A stretch of DNA of 64,000 bases from Bradyrhizobium sp. RP6 (GTDB lineage Bacteria > Pseudomonadota > Alphaproteobacteria > Rhizobiales > Xanthobacteraceae): contig NZ_RQIT01000018.1 in assembly GCF_003837805.1 (NCBI RefSeq), forward strand, positions 1 through 64,000, given 5' to 3'. A model generated the notes under the pieces. It was not told where the DNA came from and made no database searches. It saw nothing but the letters and a program-made list of their open reading frames with translations. Made by a program: the position numbers and the translations under genes. Shown here in pieces: positions 8,037-16,813 of the stretch (its first letter is position 1; every line of letters begins with the position of its first letter).

Positions 8037-8843
8037 ATGTCAGACGCAATACGGGCAGTGATCCTCGGCATCATCGAGGGTGTGACCGAGTTCCTTCCCG
8101 TGTCCTCGACCGGTCACCTCTTGCTCGCGGAGCGCTTCTTCCATCTCGGCGAAGGCGCGTTCTGGGATTCGTTTACGGTTCTGATCCAGCTGGGCGCGAT
8201 CCTCGCGATCGTCGGGCTGTATTTCAGGAAGTTGTGGGACGTCGTGATCGGCCTGTTCACGGGCGATGCCCATGCGCGGCGCTTCGTGATCGGCGTGCTG
8301 GTGGCGTTCCTGCCGGCCGTGGTCGTCGGCCTCGTCGCCGGCAAATACATCAAGAGCCTGCTGTTCAATCCCTGGGTCATCTGCTTCACGCTGATCGTCG
8401 GCGGCGCCATCCTGCTCTGGGTCGACAAGCTCGATCTCAAGCCGCGCGAGCACGACGCCACCCGATTTCCGCTGCTGATGTATCTCTATATCGGCATCGC
8501 GCAGTGCGTGGCGATGATCCCGGGCGTGTCACGCTCCGGCGCCAGCATCGTTGCGGCGATGCTGCTCGGGGCCGACAAGCGCGCGGCGGCGGAGTTCTCG
8601 TTCTTCCTCGCCATTCCCACCATGATCGGTGCGTTCGCCTACGACTTCTACAAGAGCCGTGCTGAGATGACGATGGACCACATGAACATCGTCGCGATCG
8701 GATTCGTGGTGTCGTTCATCACCGCCATCGTCGTGGTGAAGACGTTCCTGACCTACGTCACCCGGCACGGCTTCGTGGTGTTCGCCTGGTGGCGCGTCAT
8801 CGTCGGCACGCTCGGCCTGATCGCGCTGGCGCTGGGCCACTGA
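8037..8843 (+). CDS. uppP: Undecaprenyl-diphosphatase
   Basis: Inner-membrane phosphatase that recycles undecaprenyl diphosphate to the monophosphate used in peptidoglycan and polysaccharide synthesis; overexpression gives bacitracin resistance in other bacteria. At 268 residues it has the family length. The two signature segments are present: EGVTEFLPVSSTGHLLL (about residues 15-31) and PGVSRSGASIVAAMLLG (about 160-177). Six to eight hydrophobic helices span the rest. It stands alone, with its own promoter probably in 7868-8036. Confidence 0.96.
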   Translation: MSDAIRAVILGIIEGVTEFLPVSSTGHLLLAERFFHLGEGAFWDSFTVLIQLGAILAIVGLYFRKLWDVVIGLFTGDAHARRFVIGVLVAFLPAVVVGLVAGKYIKSLLFNPWVICFTLIVGGAILLWVDKLDLKPREHDATRFPLLMYLYIGIAQCVAMIPGVSRSGASIVAAMLLGADKRAAAEFSFFLAIPTMIGAFAYDFYKSRAEMTMDHMNIVAIGFVVSFITAIVVVKTFLTYVTRHGFVVFAWWRVIVGTLGLIALALGH

Positions 8844-8890
8844 AGCATGATCCGGAAAAGTGCGCAGCGGTTTTCCGGAAAGATCATGCT
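8844..8890. repeat. Intergenic palindrome of the GCATGATC...GATCATGC family (copy 1)
   Basis: AGCATGATCCGGAAAA and TTTTCCGGAAAGATCATGCT form the two arms, just after the uppP stop. The same element occurs at about 39063-39134 and 61987-62036. It can form a strong hairpin and may act as a transcription or RNA-stability element. Confidence 0.75.
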
Positions 8891-9000
8891 TAAACAACAA
8901 CCTGAAGCGCGATGACGCTTCATCCTGATCGCATCGCGCTTTAGAGCAGCAGCTCGCTTGGTGCGCTCCCTCGCCAGCAAGCGAGAGAAGCAAACCTGCC

Positions 9001-9966
9001 TCACACGCTCATGCGCTGGAACTGACCGGCGGCGCGGAAGCGCCAGAGATATTGCGGGGCGATTGCTTCCAGCGAATCGGGGGTGATGCCGAGGCCTTCC
9101 AGCGTCAGGCCGGCCGCCTTCGCCGCATCCGAGACGACATTGTCGCGCTCGAGCAGCGTGACCTGGTCCGGTGTCAGCTTGAACGCGCCCGGCGCGAATT
9201 GCAGGAAGGCGGCCTGGAAGCGGGCGAGGCCGAACGTCAGCGGCATCAGCATCCGCTTGCGGTCGGTGATGGCAAGGATGGTCTCGATGATCTCGCGCAT
9301 GGTCAGCACTTCCGGCCCGCCGAGCTCGTAAGCAGCGCCCGCCTTGGCCTTGCCGTCGACGGCATCCGCGATCGCGGTGGCGACGTCGCCGACATAGACC
9401 GGCTGCATCCGGGTCGTTCCGCCGATCAGCGGCAGCACCGGCGACATCCGGGCCAGCGCGGCAAAGCGGTTGGTGAACTGGTCCTCGGGGCCGAACATCA
9501 CGGAGGGGCGGAAGATCGTGGCGGAGGGAACCGCGGCCAGGACCGCGGCTTCGCCGGCCGCCTTGGCCCTGGCGTAGCGCGACGGCGATTCCGCGTCCGC
9601 GCCGATCGCGGAGACATGCACGAGGCTGGCATCGGCCGCGGCCGCCGCCTTTGCGACGGTTTCGGCGCCCCTGGCCTGGACGGCGTCGAAGGTCTGCTCG
9701 CCGCCCTCGGTGAGGACGCCGACGAGGTTGATCGCGACATGCGAATCACGCAGCGCCGCCTCCACCGAGGCCGGATAGCGCAGATTCGCCTGTACGGTGT
9801 GGACCTGCCCGACCCGGCCCAGAGGCTGGAGGTATCCGGCGAGTTCCGGCCGCCGCACCGCGACCCGGATACGGTAATCCCTCTTGCACAGGGCGCGGAC
9901 GACGCTGCGGCCCAAAAACCCCGATCCGCCGAAAACCGTGACGAGCGTGTCCAGATTCGATGCCAT
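9001..9966 (-). CDS. Complex I NDUFA9-like NAD(P)-binding protein
   Basis: A 321-residue atypical short-chain dehydrogenase. The Rossmann signature VTVFGGSGFLGRSVVRAL sits at about residues 8-25. GVLTEGGEQTFDAVQARGAETVAKAA and RPSVMFGPEDQFTNRFA are typical of the alphaproteobacterial relatives of mitochondrial NDUFA9. The Tyr-x-x-x-Lys pair is replaced (SRYARAKAAGE), as usual in this group. It may bind NADP(H) as an accessory or assembly factor of respiratory complex I, or act on a quinone or sugar nucleotide. It is monocistronic. Confidence 0.8.
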   Translation of the reverse strand: MASNLDTLVTVFGGSGFLGRSVVRALCKRDYRIRVAVRRPELAGYLQPLGRVGQVHTVQANLRYPASVEAALRDSHVAINLVGVLTEGGEQTFDAVQARGAETVAKAAAAADASLVHVSAIGADAESPSRYARAKAAGEAAVLAAVPSATIFRPSVMFGPEDQFTNRFAALARMSPVLPLIGGTTRMQPVYVGDVATAIADAVDGKAKAGAAYELGGPEVLTMREIIETILAITDRKRMLMPLTFGLARFQAAFLQFAPGAFKLTPDQVTLLERDNVVSDAAKAAGLTLEGLGITPDSLEAIAPQYLWRFRAAGQFQRMSV

Positions 9967-10120
9967 GGGGGTGTCCGTTCCTGCGGAAAAGAGTGCGTCT
10001 TGTCAGGCTTGTATCGGGCCGGTTTGCGATGCGCAATCGGCATCCGGAAGCCGGCCTCACGCATGAATTGACAACGGCGTCACCGAACCGTAGTAACCGC
10101 CTCCGTGCCCCAAACGGCAT

Positions 10121-10190
<70 letters not shown>

Positions 10191-10207
<17 letters not shown>

Positions 10208-10267
10208 TGCTTTTCTGGATCGCAAACAAATCCAGATAGATAAGCCCTTTCAGAGTGTTGCCTTGGC
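10191..10267. repeat. attL: left direct repeat of the island
   Basis: 77 bp beginning TCCTTTCCTGGGCACCAT, i.e. the tRNA-Leu 3' end, and extending 60 bp past it. A copy with three mismatches lies at 31801-31877 in the same orientation. The crossover probably lies in the shared tRNA part or the adjacent identical stretch. Confidence 0.92.
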
Positions 10268-10274
10268 CCCGACT

Positions 10275-10295
10275 GTGTAACAATGGGGTGTAACA
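10275..10295. other. Two GTGTAACA direct repeats, candidate integrase arm sites
   Basis: GTGTAACA at 10275-10282 and 10288-10295, 13 bp apart and directly before the integrase start. A third copy is at 31732-31739, inside the right end. The placement fits arm-type sites of a tyrosine recombinase; binding could also control integrase expression. No experiment is implied. Confidence 0.5.
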
Positions 10296-11954
10296 TTGCT
10301 GTTCAGGGTTGTTCGGCCGATGCGCCGGGATGGGTCTCGCTTTCCTCTTTTCGTGCAGCGCATTCCGGCTGATGTCCGGCGCAAAGTTGTCGGTTTTGAA
10401 CTGGCGATTCCGCTCGGTGACAGCTTCGTTTTCGTGACGCCTAGCGAGGGCGCTCAGGCCGTCCGGTTCTCCCTTCGCACCACAGAGCCTAGCGAAGCCA
10501 AGAGGCGTCAGGCGCTCGTTGCAGCGCATCTGGCGACCGTCTGGGAGGCGTTCCGCAATGACGCCCCGGTGCATCTCACTCACCGGCAAGCGACAGCCTT
10601 GGCGGGCGAACTGTATCGCGTTTGGGCAGACAGCGAGGGCCGCGCCCGGAGTGTCGCCATGGTGCACACGCCCGGAGTCGGCTGGGAGCCTGAGACGGAG
10701 AGCCACGAGGAGCAGGAAGCCCACTGGGCGGCCGTAACGGAGATGTGGGAGAGGGTCGGCCGAGACGGTGAGGCGAAGCAACTAGAAAAGGCTCTTGGGC
10801 CTATCGTGGACCGCCTCTTGCTGACCAAGGGCATTCGCCGTGTGGATAGCGAATCACGCGCTCTCTTGCTCACCGCCTTTTGGATGGCGCTGCGTGACGC
10901 CTTCGCGAGTCGCCAACGGAATGCAGGAGGAGACTATTCGCTCGACCCCAAGGCCGCTCGCTTCCCCGAGTGGCAGGCCCCGGCAGATGCGCCGAAGGAA
11001 AAGCCCAAGCGGGGCGCCTTCAAGAATTCGCTCACTGGCCTCGTTGAGGACTGGTGGAAGGAAGCCAAACGAGCCGGCCGGAAGCAGAGCACCTATGAGA
11101 GCTATCGCAATTCGATGGCTCGCCTCGTGACGTTCCTCAAGCACGACATAGCGACTCGGGTGACGCCGGAGGACATCGTTCGCTTCAAGGACTATCGTTT
11201 GCAGAGCGACGTAAGCCCGAAGACTGTGAAGGATAGCGACCTCGCGGGTATGAAGACCGTCTTTGGATGGGCGGTGGTCAACCGTCGGCTGCCGAGCAAT
11301 CCGGCTGAAGGGATCACTATCAAGGTGGGCAAGTCCCGCAAGCTCCGGTCTAAGGGGTTCTATGATTCGGAGGCCATCGCCATTCTGAAGCACGCCCGCG
11401 AATTCGTGCCCGGTCGGGAAGCCCCGAAGCTCGCGGCGGCTAAGCGGTGGGTGCCCTGGCTGTGCGCCTTCACGGGAGCCCGCGTGGGCGAGATGATCCA
11501 GATTCGTAAGGAAGACATTCGGCGCGAAGGCAAGCTGTGGGTGCTGCACGTGACACCCGAGGCGGGGCCGGTGAAGACGGATGAAGCGCGTGATGTCGTG
11601 CTCCATCGGCAAGTAATCGAGGAAGGCTTCTTGGCGTTCTTTGAGAAATCGAAGGGCGGCTATCTATTCATTGACCCTAAGCCCGGTGAGCTGGGGGTCC
11701 GTAACGCAGTGAAGACGGCGCGAAACAAGGTGAATGAGTTCGTGCGTGAGGTGGTGAAGGATAAGAACGTTGATCCAAGCCACGGCTGGCGCCATCGCTT
11801 CAAGACTGTGGGAATTGATCAGGGTGTTGAGATGCGCGTGCTGGATGCCATTCAGGGGCACGCGCCGCGCAATGTCTCGGAGGGATATGGAGACGTGACC
11901 ATTAAGGCGAAGGCGAAGGCTATCGGGGAATTCCCGCTCATCGACGTTGCATAG
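10296..11954 (+). CDS. int: Tyrosine-type site-specific integrase of the island
   Basis: A 552-residue recombinase that would integrate and excise the element at tRNA-Leu. Catalytic residues visible are Arg396 in FTGARVGEM, His496 and Arg499 in HGWRHRFKT, His522 in QGHAPRN and the nucleophile Tyr531 in SEGYGDV. A SAM-like core-binding domain (TYESYRNSMARLVTFLKHDI) precedes the catalytic part. The N-terminus (LFRVVRPMRRDGSRFPLFVQRIPADVRR) is like those of other large proteobacterial island integrases, so the TTG at 10296 is preferred over ATG 10320; GGGGTG stands upstream. Position beside the tRNA is typical. Confidence 0.93.
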   Translation: MLFRVVRPMRRDGSRFPLFVQRIPADVRRKVVGFELAIPLGDSFVFVTPSEGAQAVRFSLRTTEPSEAKRRQALVAAHLATVWEAFRNDAPVHLTHRQATALAGELYRVWADSEGRARSVAMVHTPGVGWEPETESHEEQEAHWAAVTEMWERVGRDGEAKQLEKALGPIVDRLLLTKGIRRVDSESRALLLTAFWMALRDAFASRQRNAGGDYSLDPKAARFPEWQAPADAPKEKPKRGAFKNSLTGLVEDWWKEAKRAGRKQSTYESYRNSMARLVTFLKHDIATRVTPEDIVRFKDYRLQSDVSPKTVKDSDLAGMKTVFGWAVVNRRLPSNPAEGITIKVGKSRKLRSKGFYDSEAIAILKHAREFVPGREAPKLAAAKRWVPWLCAFTGARVGEMIQIRKEDIRREGKLWVLHVTPEAGPVKTDEARDVVLHRQVIEEGFLAFFEKSKGGYLFIDPKPGELGVRNAVKTARNKVNEFVREVVKDKNVDPSHGWRHRFKTVGIDQGVEMRVLDAIQGHAPRNVSEGYGDVTIKAKAKAIGEFPLIDVA

Positions 11955-12136
11955 GGGCAGTCTACGGAACGCCTCCGGAATCAAACGCGAGGCCGGTGCG
12001 CTCGGTCCGCGCGGCGTGTCGCATCCCTCCCGGATGGCCGAGAGCGCCTCAAATGACCGATGAAATGCACGCGAATCGATGTTAGTAGTTTCCTCTACTA
12101 CCAAGAGTTTAGCGGGGGCTTCACTTGCTGCCGGGA

Positions 12137-13363
12137 ATGAATCGCGAGTTTCTGTCCACCTGCATTCATGGCAGAGACCTTCTCAACGACGACTGCGTTG
12201 TTGGACACTATGATGCCGATGAACTTGCGAGGCGAGCAGCAACCATTGTTCAGTATGGCTTCGCCGCCCTGAAGCTAGAACAAATCCTTATCAAACGAAA
12301 AGCCGCGCAATGCGTTCGGACAACGCCACATGCCGTGGTGCTGCGGGCACTCAATAAGCTGATCCGGCAGGCAACCCAGATACGACCCTCCGACCGGGAT
12401 ACTATTATCCGACGGCTGACGACCGTGCTGCAAGAGGGAGTCCCTCACCGGCTCTACAAGTTTGACATAAAGGCGTTCTTCGAAAGTGTGGATACTAAGC
12501 GTCTATTCGAGCAGGTAGCGAACATCCCGACCTTGCCGAGAAACGCCACACTAGTTCTTTTGAATTATCTAAACGAACTGAACTCACGGGGGATCATAGG
12601 CTTGCCGCGAGGCGTGCCCCTTAGTGCAACCTTGTCTGAGTTTGCGTTACAACGGTTTGATCGCGAACTGTCTCTTCTGCCAGAGATCTATTTTCATGCT
12701 CGATACGTCGATGATATTGTCATCGTCACAAGCGCTCGCGAAAATCCACGCGAATTCGCACGGAAGATAAGAAGGCTCCTAACCCCCCTGGGCCTTGAGC
12801 TGAATCATCAGAAGACCAAGACAATAGAAATTCCCGTCCAACTAAAATCGGACGGAAAAGCCATCTTAGGACGGTTCGACTACCTGGGATATGCGTTTGC
12901 AGTACATGAAAGCACCCGGAACGGAGACAATAGGCTATTCCGAGACGTGAAGGTAACGATTGCGGATACCAAGATCGCCCGACTCAAGGCTCGACTTTGC
13001 TGCTCAATCGCAGTGTTCTTGAGAGACGGGGATGTCGGGAAGCTTGAGCGCCGGTTGCAGCTCCTTACTGGCAATTACAATGTCCGAGATTTTGTGAAGA
13101 ACCGTTCGCGCAATACCGGTCTCTATTGCAACTACAGGCGTGTAAACTCGCTCGCAGCCCTGACTCAGCTGGACGCCTTCCTTCGATCAATCCTCGTGGG
13201 TAACCGCAGTCGCTTGTCTAAGCGGCTTGCCGCAAAGATCTCGCTCGATGTGAGAAAATCATTCTTAAAATTTAGCTTTGAGCGCAGCTTCAGGCAGCGG
13301 ACCTTTTACAATTTCTCGACCGCTGAACTATCAGATCTGCGACGGTGCTGGCGCGATGGCTAG
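12137..13363 (+). CDS. drt3a: Reverse transcriptase, Drt3a-like (unknown group 3 type)
   Basis: A protein of about 408 residues that is almost wholly a reverse transcriptase domain. Motif A KFDIKAFFESVD (Asp near residue 110), motif B GLPRGVPLSATLSEFAL, motif C RYVDDIVIV (double Asp near 192-193), motif D LELNHQKTKT and motif E YLGYAFAV are all intact. A C-terminal helical part without a thumb or endonuclease of the group II intron type follows, and no maturase or intron RNA is seen. Two adjacent RTs of about 410 and 650 residues match defence-associated RT type 3 (UG3 + UG8). The start may be TTG 12125 or ATG 12137. The base composition is less GC-rich than the flanks. The specific subtype is by architecture, not alignment. 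Confidence 0.75.
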   Translation: MNREFLSTCIHGRDLLNDDCVVGHYDADELARRAATIVQYGFAALKLEQILIKRKAAQCVRTTPHAVVLRALNKLIRQATQIRPSDRDTIIRRLTTVLQEGVPHRLYKFDIKAFFESVDTKRLFEQVANIPTLPRNATLVLLNYLNELNSRGIIGLPRGVPLSATLSEFALQRFDRELSLLPEIYFHARYVDDIVIVTSARENPREFARKIRRLLTPLGLELNHQKTKTIEIPVQLKSDGKAILGRFDYLGYAFAVHESTRNGDNRLFRDVKVTIADTKIARLKARLCCSIAVFLRDGDVGKLERRLQLLTGNYNVRDFVKNRSRNTGLYCNYRRVNSLAALTQLDAFLRSILVGNRSRLSKRLAAKISLDVRKSFLKFSFERSFRQRTFYNFSTAELSDLRRCWRDG

Positions 13364-15308
13364 TTCCGGGATTAGGCGGGGTAATATCGATAGAAGCAAC
13401 TCCGATCGCGCGGTCCTCACTGATACCGCGCCAATGGATGTCCCTATCGTTTTCTCGAACGACGGCTTTCACGGAAATCTGCGACGGGCACCGGCCACGC
13501 CGGGGCTAAAGCGTATTGTCGAGACGTTGATAATATCCAATCCAGAACGCTACACCATTCCTTATCGCTATCGGATCAGGTTATCGACAACTGCGAGCCG
13601 TCAGTTGAGTCTTGCTCATCCGGCGGCACAGAAAAAAGCGTGTGGCTTCTATCAGAAGTACGGACATCTGCTTCCGTATTTTTGTCGTCACGCCGAAGTG
13701 TCTCTGCGTCGCGCAGCCAAAGTAGGCAGCTCGGTCTTTTATCTAACGCGAAGTGCTGAATCGAAGAGATACAAGGGAGCCGCCATCGATATGCTCCTTC
13801 ACGATGAATCTGTTCGGAATCCCGGTTCGTATTTTGCTTATGCAGGATATGACCGCTTTTACAAATTCTTTAATTCGCAAGAGTTCTTGGGTCTTGAGAA
13901 GACGTTTTCGATGATGCGTCTCACGGACGTATCGAAATGCTTTTCTTCGATTTACAGCCATACCCTTGCTTGGGCAGTCAAGGACATCCAGCATGGCAAG
14001 GAGCATCCGCTTGCTGTGTCATTTGCAAACGATTTCGATTCTTTGATGCAGTACTCAAATTATAATGAGACCAACGGCATCCCCGTTGGCGCAGAGGCAT
14101 CGAGAATATTTGCTGAAATTATTCTTCAATCAGTTGATGTGGCCGTGCTCAGGAGGGCAAAGCGTGCGGGCTTAGTGCATGGCTCGGATTTTGCGATACG
14201 CAGGTATATCGACGACTACGCGATATTCGCCAATAAATCAGAGACGTTGGACATCGTTCAGCGAGCTATTTCAGACGGCCTATTGACGTTCAATTTGCAC
14301 CTCAATGAGGCTAAGACGCACACGATCACCCGGCCACTACAAACGCGACGATCGCAGATCATATCGGGCGCATCTCCGGCATTGCACAAATTTCGAGAGT
14401 CGATTTCCGAAATTGATCCGGCCTCTCGGCTACACAAACCACGAAAAGTGCGGGACCCCGAATCAATCGTGCGGACGTTCGCCAATGACATCAAGGTGGC
14501 GTGCACGAACGGCGGCGCCGGTTATGAAGATGTCAGCCCTTACATAATCGGATCGGTCAGTAGCACGCTGGAGATGCTGATCTCGGGCTTTCCATCCGCG
14601 CCCGCGGAGGTCCGAAAGGACGCTGAGCTCTATGCCAAGGCTTTTGATACCTTGCTGTCCGCCCTATTTTATTTCTTTACGGTACACGCGACTGTCACCG
14701 CGTCCTATCAGGTGGCTAAGGCCACTATTCTCTCGGTTCGATTCTTCAAGGACAACTTGGGAGCCACGGCGGAGCACATTTTCGAAAGGGTCCGGATTCT
14801 CATCCAGGAAGTGGTCACGAACCCCAGCTTGCTTAGCGTTGCTATGACTGAGTGCGTCCCAATCGAAATGCTTAACATCATCTTGGCTTCGACGGCGCTT
14901 CCTGAGGTGTACAGAACGAATGTCCAGGACGTACGTAGGCGCGTAATCGACGACGAAAACATTGACTATTTTTCGATCGTGTCGCTGTTGTTCTATTTCG
15001 GCGCCTCCGATCCGGACTTCATTCTGGAAGTTGAAGACAAACTTGGTAAGGAGTTTTTGCCGAAAGCAGCGCCGAGAAGAGTTTCGCATGACGCGCATTT
15101 TCTCCTTGACTTGATTGCCTGCCCCTTCTTGTCGAAACAGTTTAGGCGCGGGTGTGCACAGGTTTTGCTGAAAGGTCTGGAGATCTCAGCTGCGCACTAT
15201 TCCAACATGCTGCTCATCGAAATCGAGCGCTTCCCATGGTTCGTTAACTGGCGTGAGATCGACTTACTGAATCATCTAAGAAAGAAAGAGTTGAGGGCGG
15301 TCTACTAA
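13356..15308 (+). CDS. drt3b: Reverse transcriptase, Drt3b-like (unknown group 8 type)
   Basis: Second RT of the pair, about 650 residues, overlapping drt3a by 8 bp (ATGGCTAG), which suggests coupled translation. RT motifs: motif A MRLTDVSKCFSSIYSH (Asp near 191), motif B ETNGIPVGAEASRIFAEI, motif C RRYIDDYAIF (double Asp near 286-287) and motif D FNLHLNEAKTHTI. The N-terminal 180 residues and the roughly 300-residue helical C-terminus match no domain I know. The C-part is the kind of alpha-repeat extension found in defence RTs. Other starts are possible: an in-frame codon at 13278 and ATG 13434 (MDVPIVFSNDGFHGN). Function as anti-phage partner of Drt3a is inferred from known DRT3 systems. 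Confidence 0.72.
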   Translation: MASSGIRRGNIDRSNSDRAVLTDTAPMDVPIVFSNDGFHGNLRRAPATPGLKRIVETLIISNPERYTIPYRYRIRLSTTASRQLSLAHPAAQKKACGFYQKYGHLLPYFCRHAEVSLRRAAKVGSSVFYLTRSAESKRYKGAAIDMLLHDESVRNPGSYFAYAGYDRFYKFFNSQEFLGLEKTFSMMRLTDVSKCFSSIYSHTLAWAVKDIQHGKEHPLAVSFANDFDSLMQYSNYNETNGIPVGAEASRIFAEIILQSVDVAVLRRAKRAGLVHGSDFAIRRYIDDYAIFANKSETLDIVQRAISDGLLTFNLHLNEAKTHTITRPLQTRRSQIISGASPALHKFRESISEIDPASRLHKPRKVRDPESIVRTFANDIKVACTNGGAGYEDVSPYIIGSVSSTLEMLISGFPSAPAEVRKDAELYAKAFDTLLSALFYFFTVHATVTASYQVAKATILSVRFFKDNLGATAEHIFERVRILIQEVVTNPSLLSVAMTECVPIEMLNIILASTALPEVYRTNVQDVRRRVIDDENIDYFSIVSLLFYFGASDPDFILEVEDKLGKEFLPKAAPRRVSHDAHFLLDLIACPFLSKQFRRGCAQVLLKGLEISAAHYSNMLLIEIERFPWFVNWREIDLLNHLRKKELRAVY

Positions 15309-15319
15309 GCGGCTAATTT

Positions 15320-15475
15320 GCCCCGGGGAGTCGTTCAAGACAGCTACCGGCGGAGTTTCTCCGCTGCCACGTAAGGGCCGACGTCAGTTGGGGTAATTGC
15401 CCGGCTGCATAGTTCCATACGGGCGGGCGAAAGCTCGCACACACTTGATGCTTGAGGGCGACTCCTCGCTCCGCC
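15320..15475 (+). ncRNA. Candidate DRT3 non-coding RNA with exposed ACACAC tract
   Basis: A structured gene-free stretch after drt3b. A long-range closing stem joins GGAGTCG-TTCAAG (15327-15339) to CTTGAG-GG-CGACTCC (15451-15465). Inside are GCGGAG-TTT-CTCCGC (15350-15364), CAGTTGGG/CCCGGCTG (15385-15407) and GCGGGC-GAAA-GCTCGC (15423-15438), a GNRA-type tetraloop hairpin. ACACAC (15439-15444) follows that hairpin at once and is single-stranded in this fold, six bases before the closing stem. This is the layout expected of a short templating tract. The orientation (plus strand, with drt3ab) and ends are inferred. Confidence 0.55.
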
Positions 15476-15514
15476 TATAGCTGGCCAAGTCTAAGAGAAC
15501 CTCAATGGGGACGG

Positions 15515-16813
15515 TCATGAGACTTGAGCGAAAGTAGATGACAGCGGAAGATCGGTTCGGGTGATGCCGCCAAGCACGCCCAGTTCAAGATCGAGGGGGA
15601 GCACCCATAGTCTAAGACTCTTGGTGAAATCGAAATGCGGAAGCGGTGCCGAAAATCCCGAGACCTTCGGATAGATGAGGACCAATTCGCTCATTTGCTG
15701 GCCGGATAGGTATTTGCTGCCGTAAGCAAACAGCTGATAAAAATCGGCCTGTTTGAGATTGTAGTTATCCGTTCGATTGGCGACGTCAAGCTGCTTCCAC
15801 TTGGCATCGAGAATCCATTTTCTGCCCGCGTGAGAGACTAAGAAGTCCGGCTCCAAACAGAATATCTTACCGCCGTCGTGCTCGCATAGATGATGCAGGC
15901 GCGATCCAAGCTTGAGGGAGGCATCCCGGTGGAGCATCCTCCGAAGGCAAGCGGCTACATAACGCTCGTAGAGCTTCTCCATTGGAAATAACAGGCTGAT
16001 GCCCTGCCACTCGTGAGAGAGTGCGATCGGCATTTGCTTCCGCAATATCAATTCGCACCAGGGCTTGATGGCCTGATAACGAGCTAGCAGCCGGTCGTCT
16101 CGCCACTGATTTAGGTCAAGCGCGATATCGATGCTGGACGGGATCTGTTGCAACAGGCTGCGAAGTTCGTGAGCCAGTCGCCAGTTCCGAGCGTCCTGGG
16201 TCGATTTGCATGCGGCTTCCAGCGCCGACTTCAGCAGCCGGTTCTCCGGCATGTCTGCCAGGAAGATGTCATGGCGGATCTGAAAGTGATGTCGGCGGCT
16301 AGGTGGCTGACGAATTTGCTTCGCTACATCAAGCTGGCCACGAAGGAAGACTTGTTCCTCCTCGACTCTCTGGTAATCGAACCTTATGCCGCGCTTAACG
16401 AGATCATCAAGCAATAGAAGAAATTTTCCAATGAGCCATTCACTGAGCGGCGCATCGAACAGCTGCAAATCTGCCTGCTCGGCTTCTCTGACGGGCAGAT
16501 CAAGCGAACTCTGAATCATTTTGCGCAGCAGCGCTCGACTTCGCGCAATGCTGTCTCGCCCATCATAATGTTTGGGCAGAATCTCCAAACGAGTGCCGCA
16601 CGGAGTTTCTAGAACCCCAACATAGTTGTCCAGCCGAAGCCATCGTCGGTTCTCAAGGTGGCACAGCGCGGCGCCGGACTTGCTAAATCGCGACATGAGA
16701 TCGCACAGCCACTCGAACGCCGATGACGTAATACACGCGTAGTCAAGAGAAGGCGTTGCTAGTGCATCGGCCGTGAGCCTGGCGTACTCCCGGACAACGA
16801 TTGTCTGCGTCAC
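15515..16813 (-). CDS. mcrC: McrC-type nuclease subunit of a McrBC restriction system
   Basis: A 432-residue partner of the McrB motor that supplies the nuclease for modification-dependent DNA cleavage. The N-terminal part (YVGVLETPCGTRLEILPKHYDG) is the McrC signature. The catalytic PD-(D/E)XK core reads EPDFLVSHAG...WILDAKWK, giving Asp323 and Asp336-x-Lys338. It overlaps mcrB by four bases (ATGA), so the two are translated together. It converges with drt3b across the ncRNA candidate. Confidence 0.9.
   Translation of the reverse strand: MTQTIVVREYARLTADALATPSLDYACITSSAFEWLCDLMSRFSKSGAALCHLENRRWLRLDNYVGVLETPCGTRLEILPKHYDGRDSIARSRALLRKMIQSSLDLPVREAEQADLQLFDAPLSEWLIGKFLLLLDDLVKRGIRFDYQRVEEEQVFLRGQLDVAKQIRQPPSRRHHFQIRHDIFLADMPENRLLKSALEAACKSTQDARNWRLAHELRSLLQQIPSSIDIALDLNQWRDDRLLARYQAIKPWCELILRKQMPIALSHEWQGISLLFPMEKLYERYVAACLRRMLHRDASLKLGSRLHHLCEHDGGKIFCLEPDFLVSHAGRKWILDAKWKQLDVANRTDNYNLKQADFYQLFAYGSKYLSGQQMSELVLIYPKVSGFSAPLPHFDFTKSLRLWVLPLDLELGVLGGITRTDLPLSSTFAQVS

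Noticed and set aside
12137..15308. Group II intron or retron for the two RTs
   Set aside because: No maturase or intron ribozyme, and no msr-msd upstream of the first RT; two large RTs fit DRT3 better.
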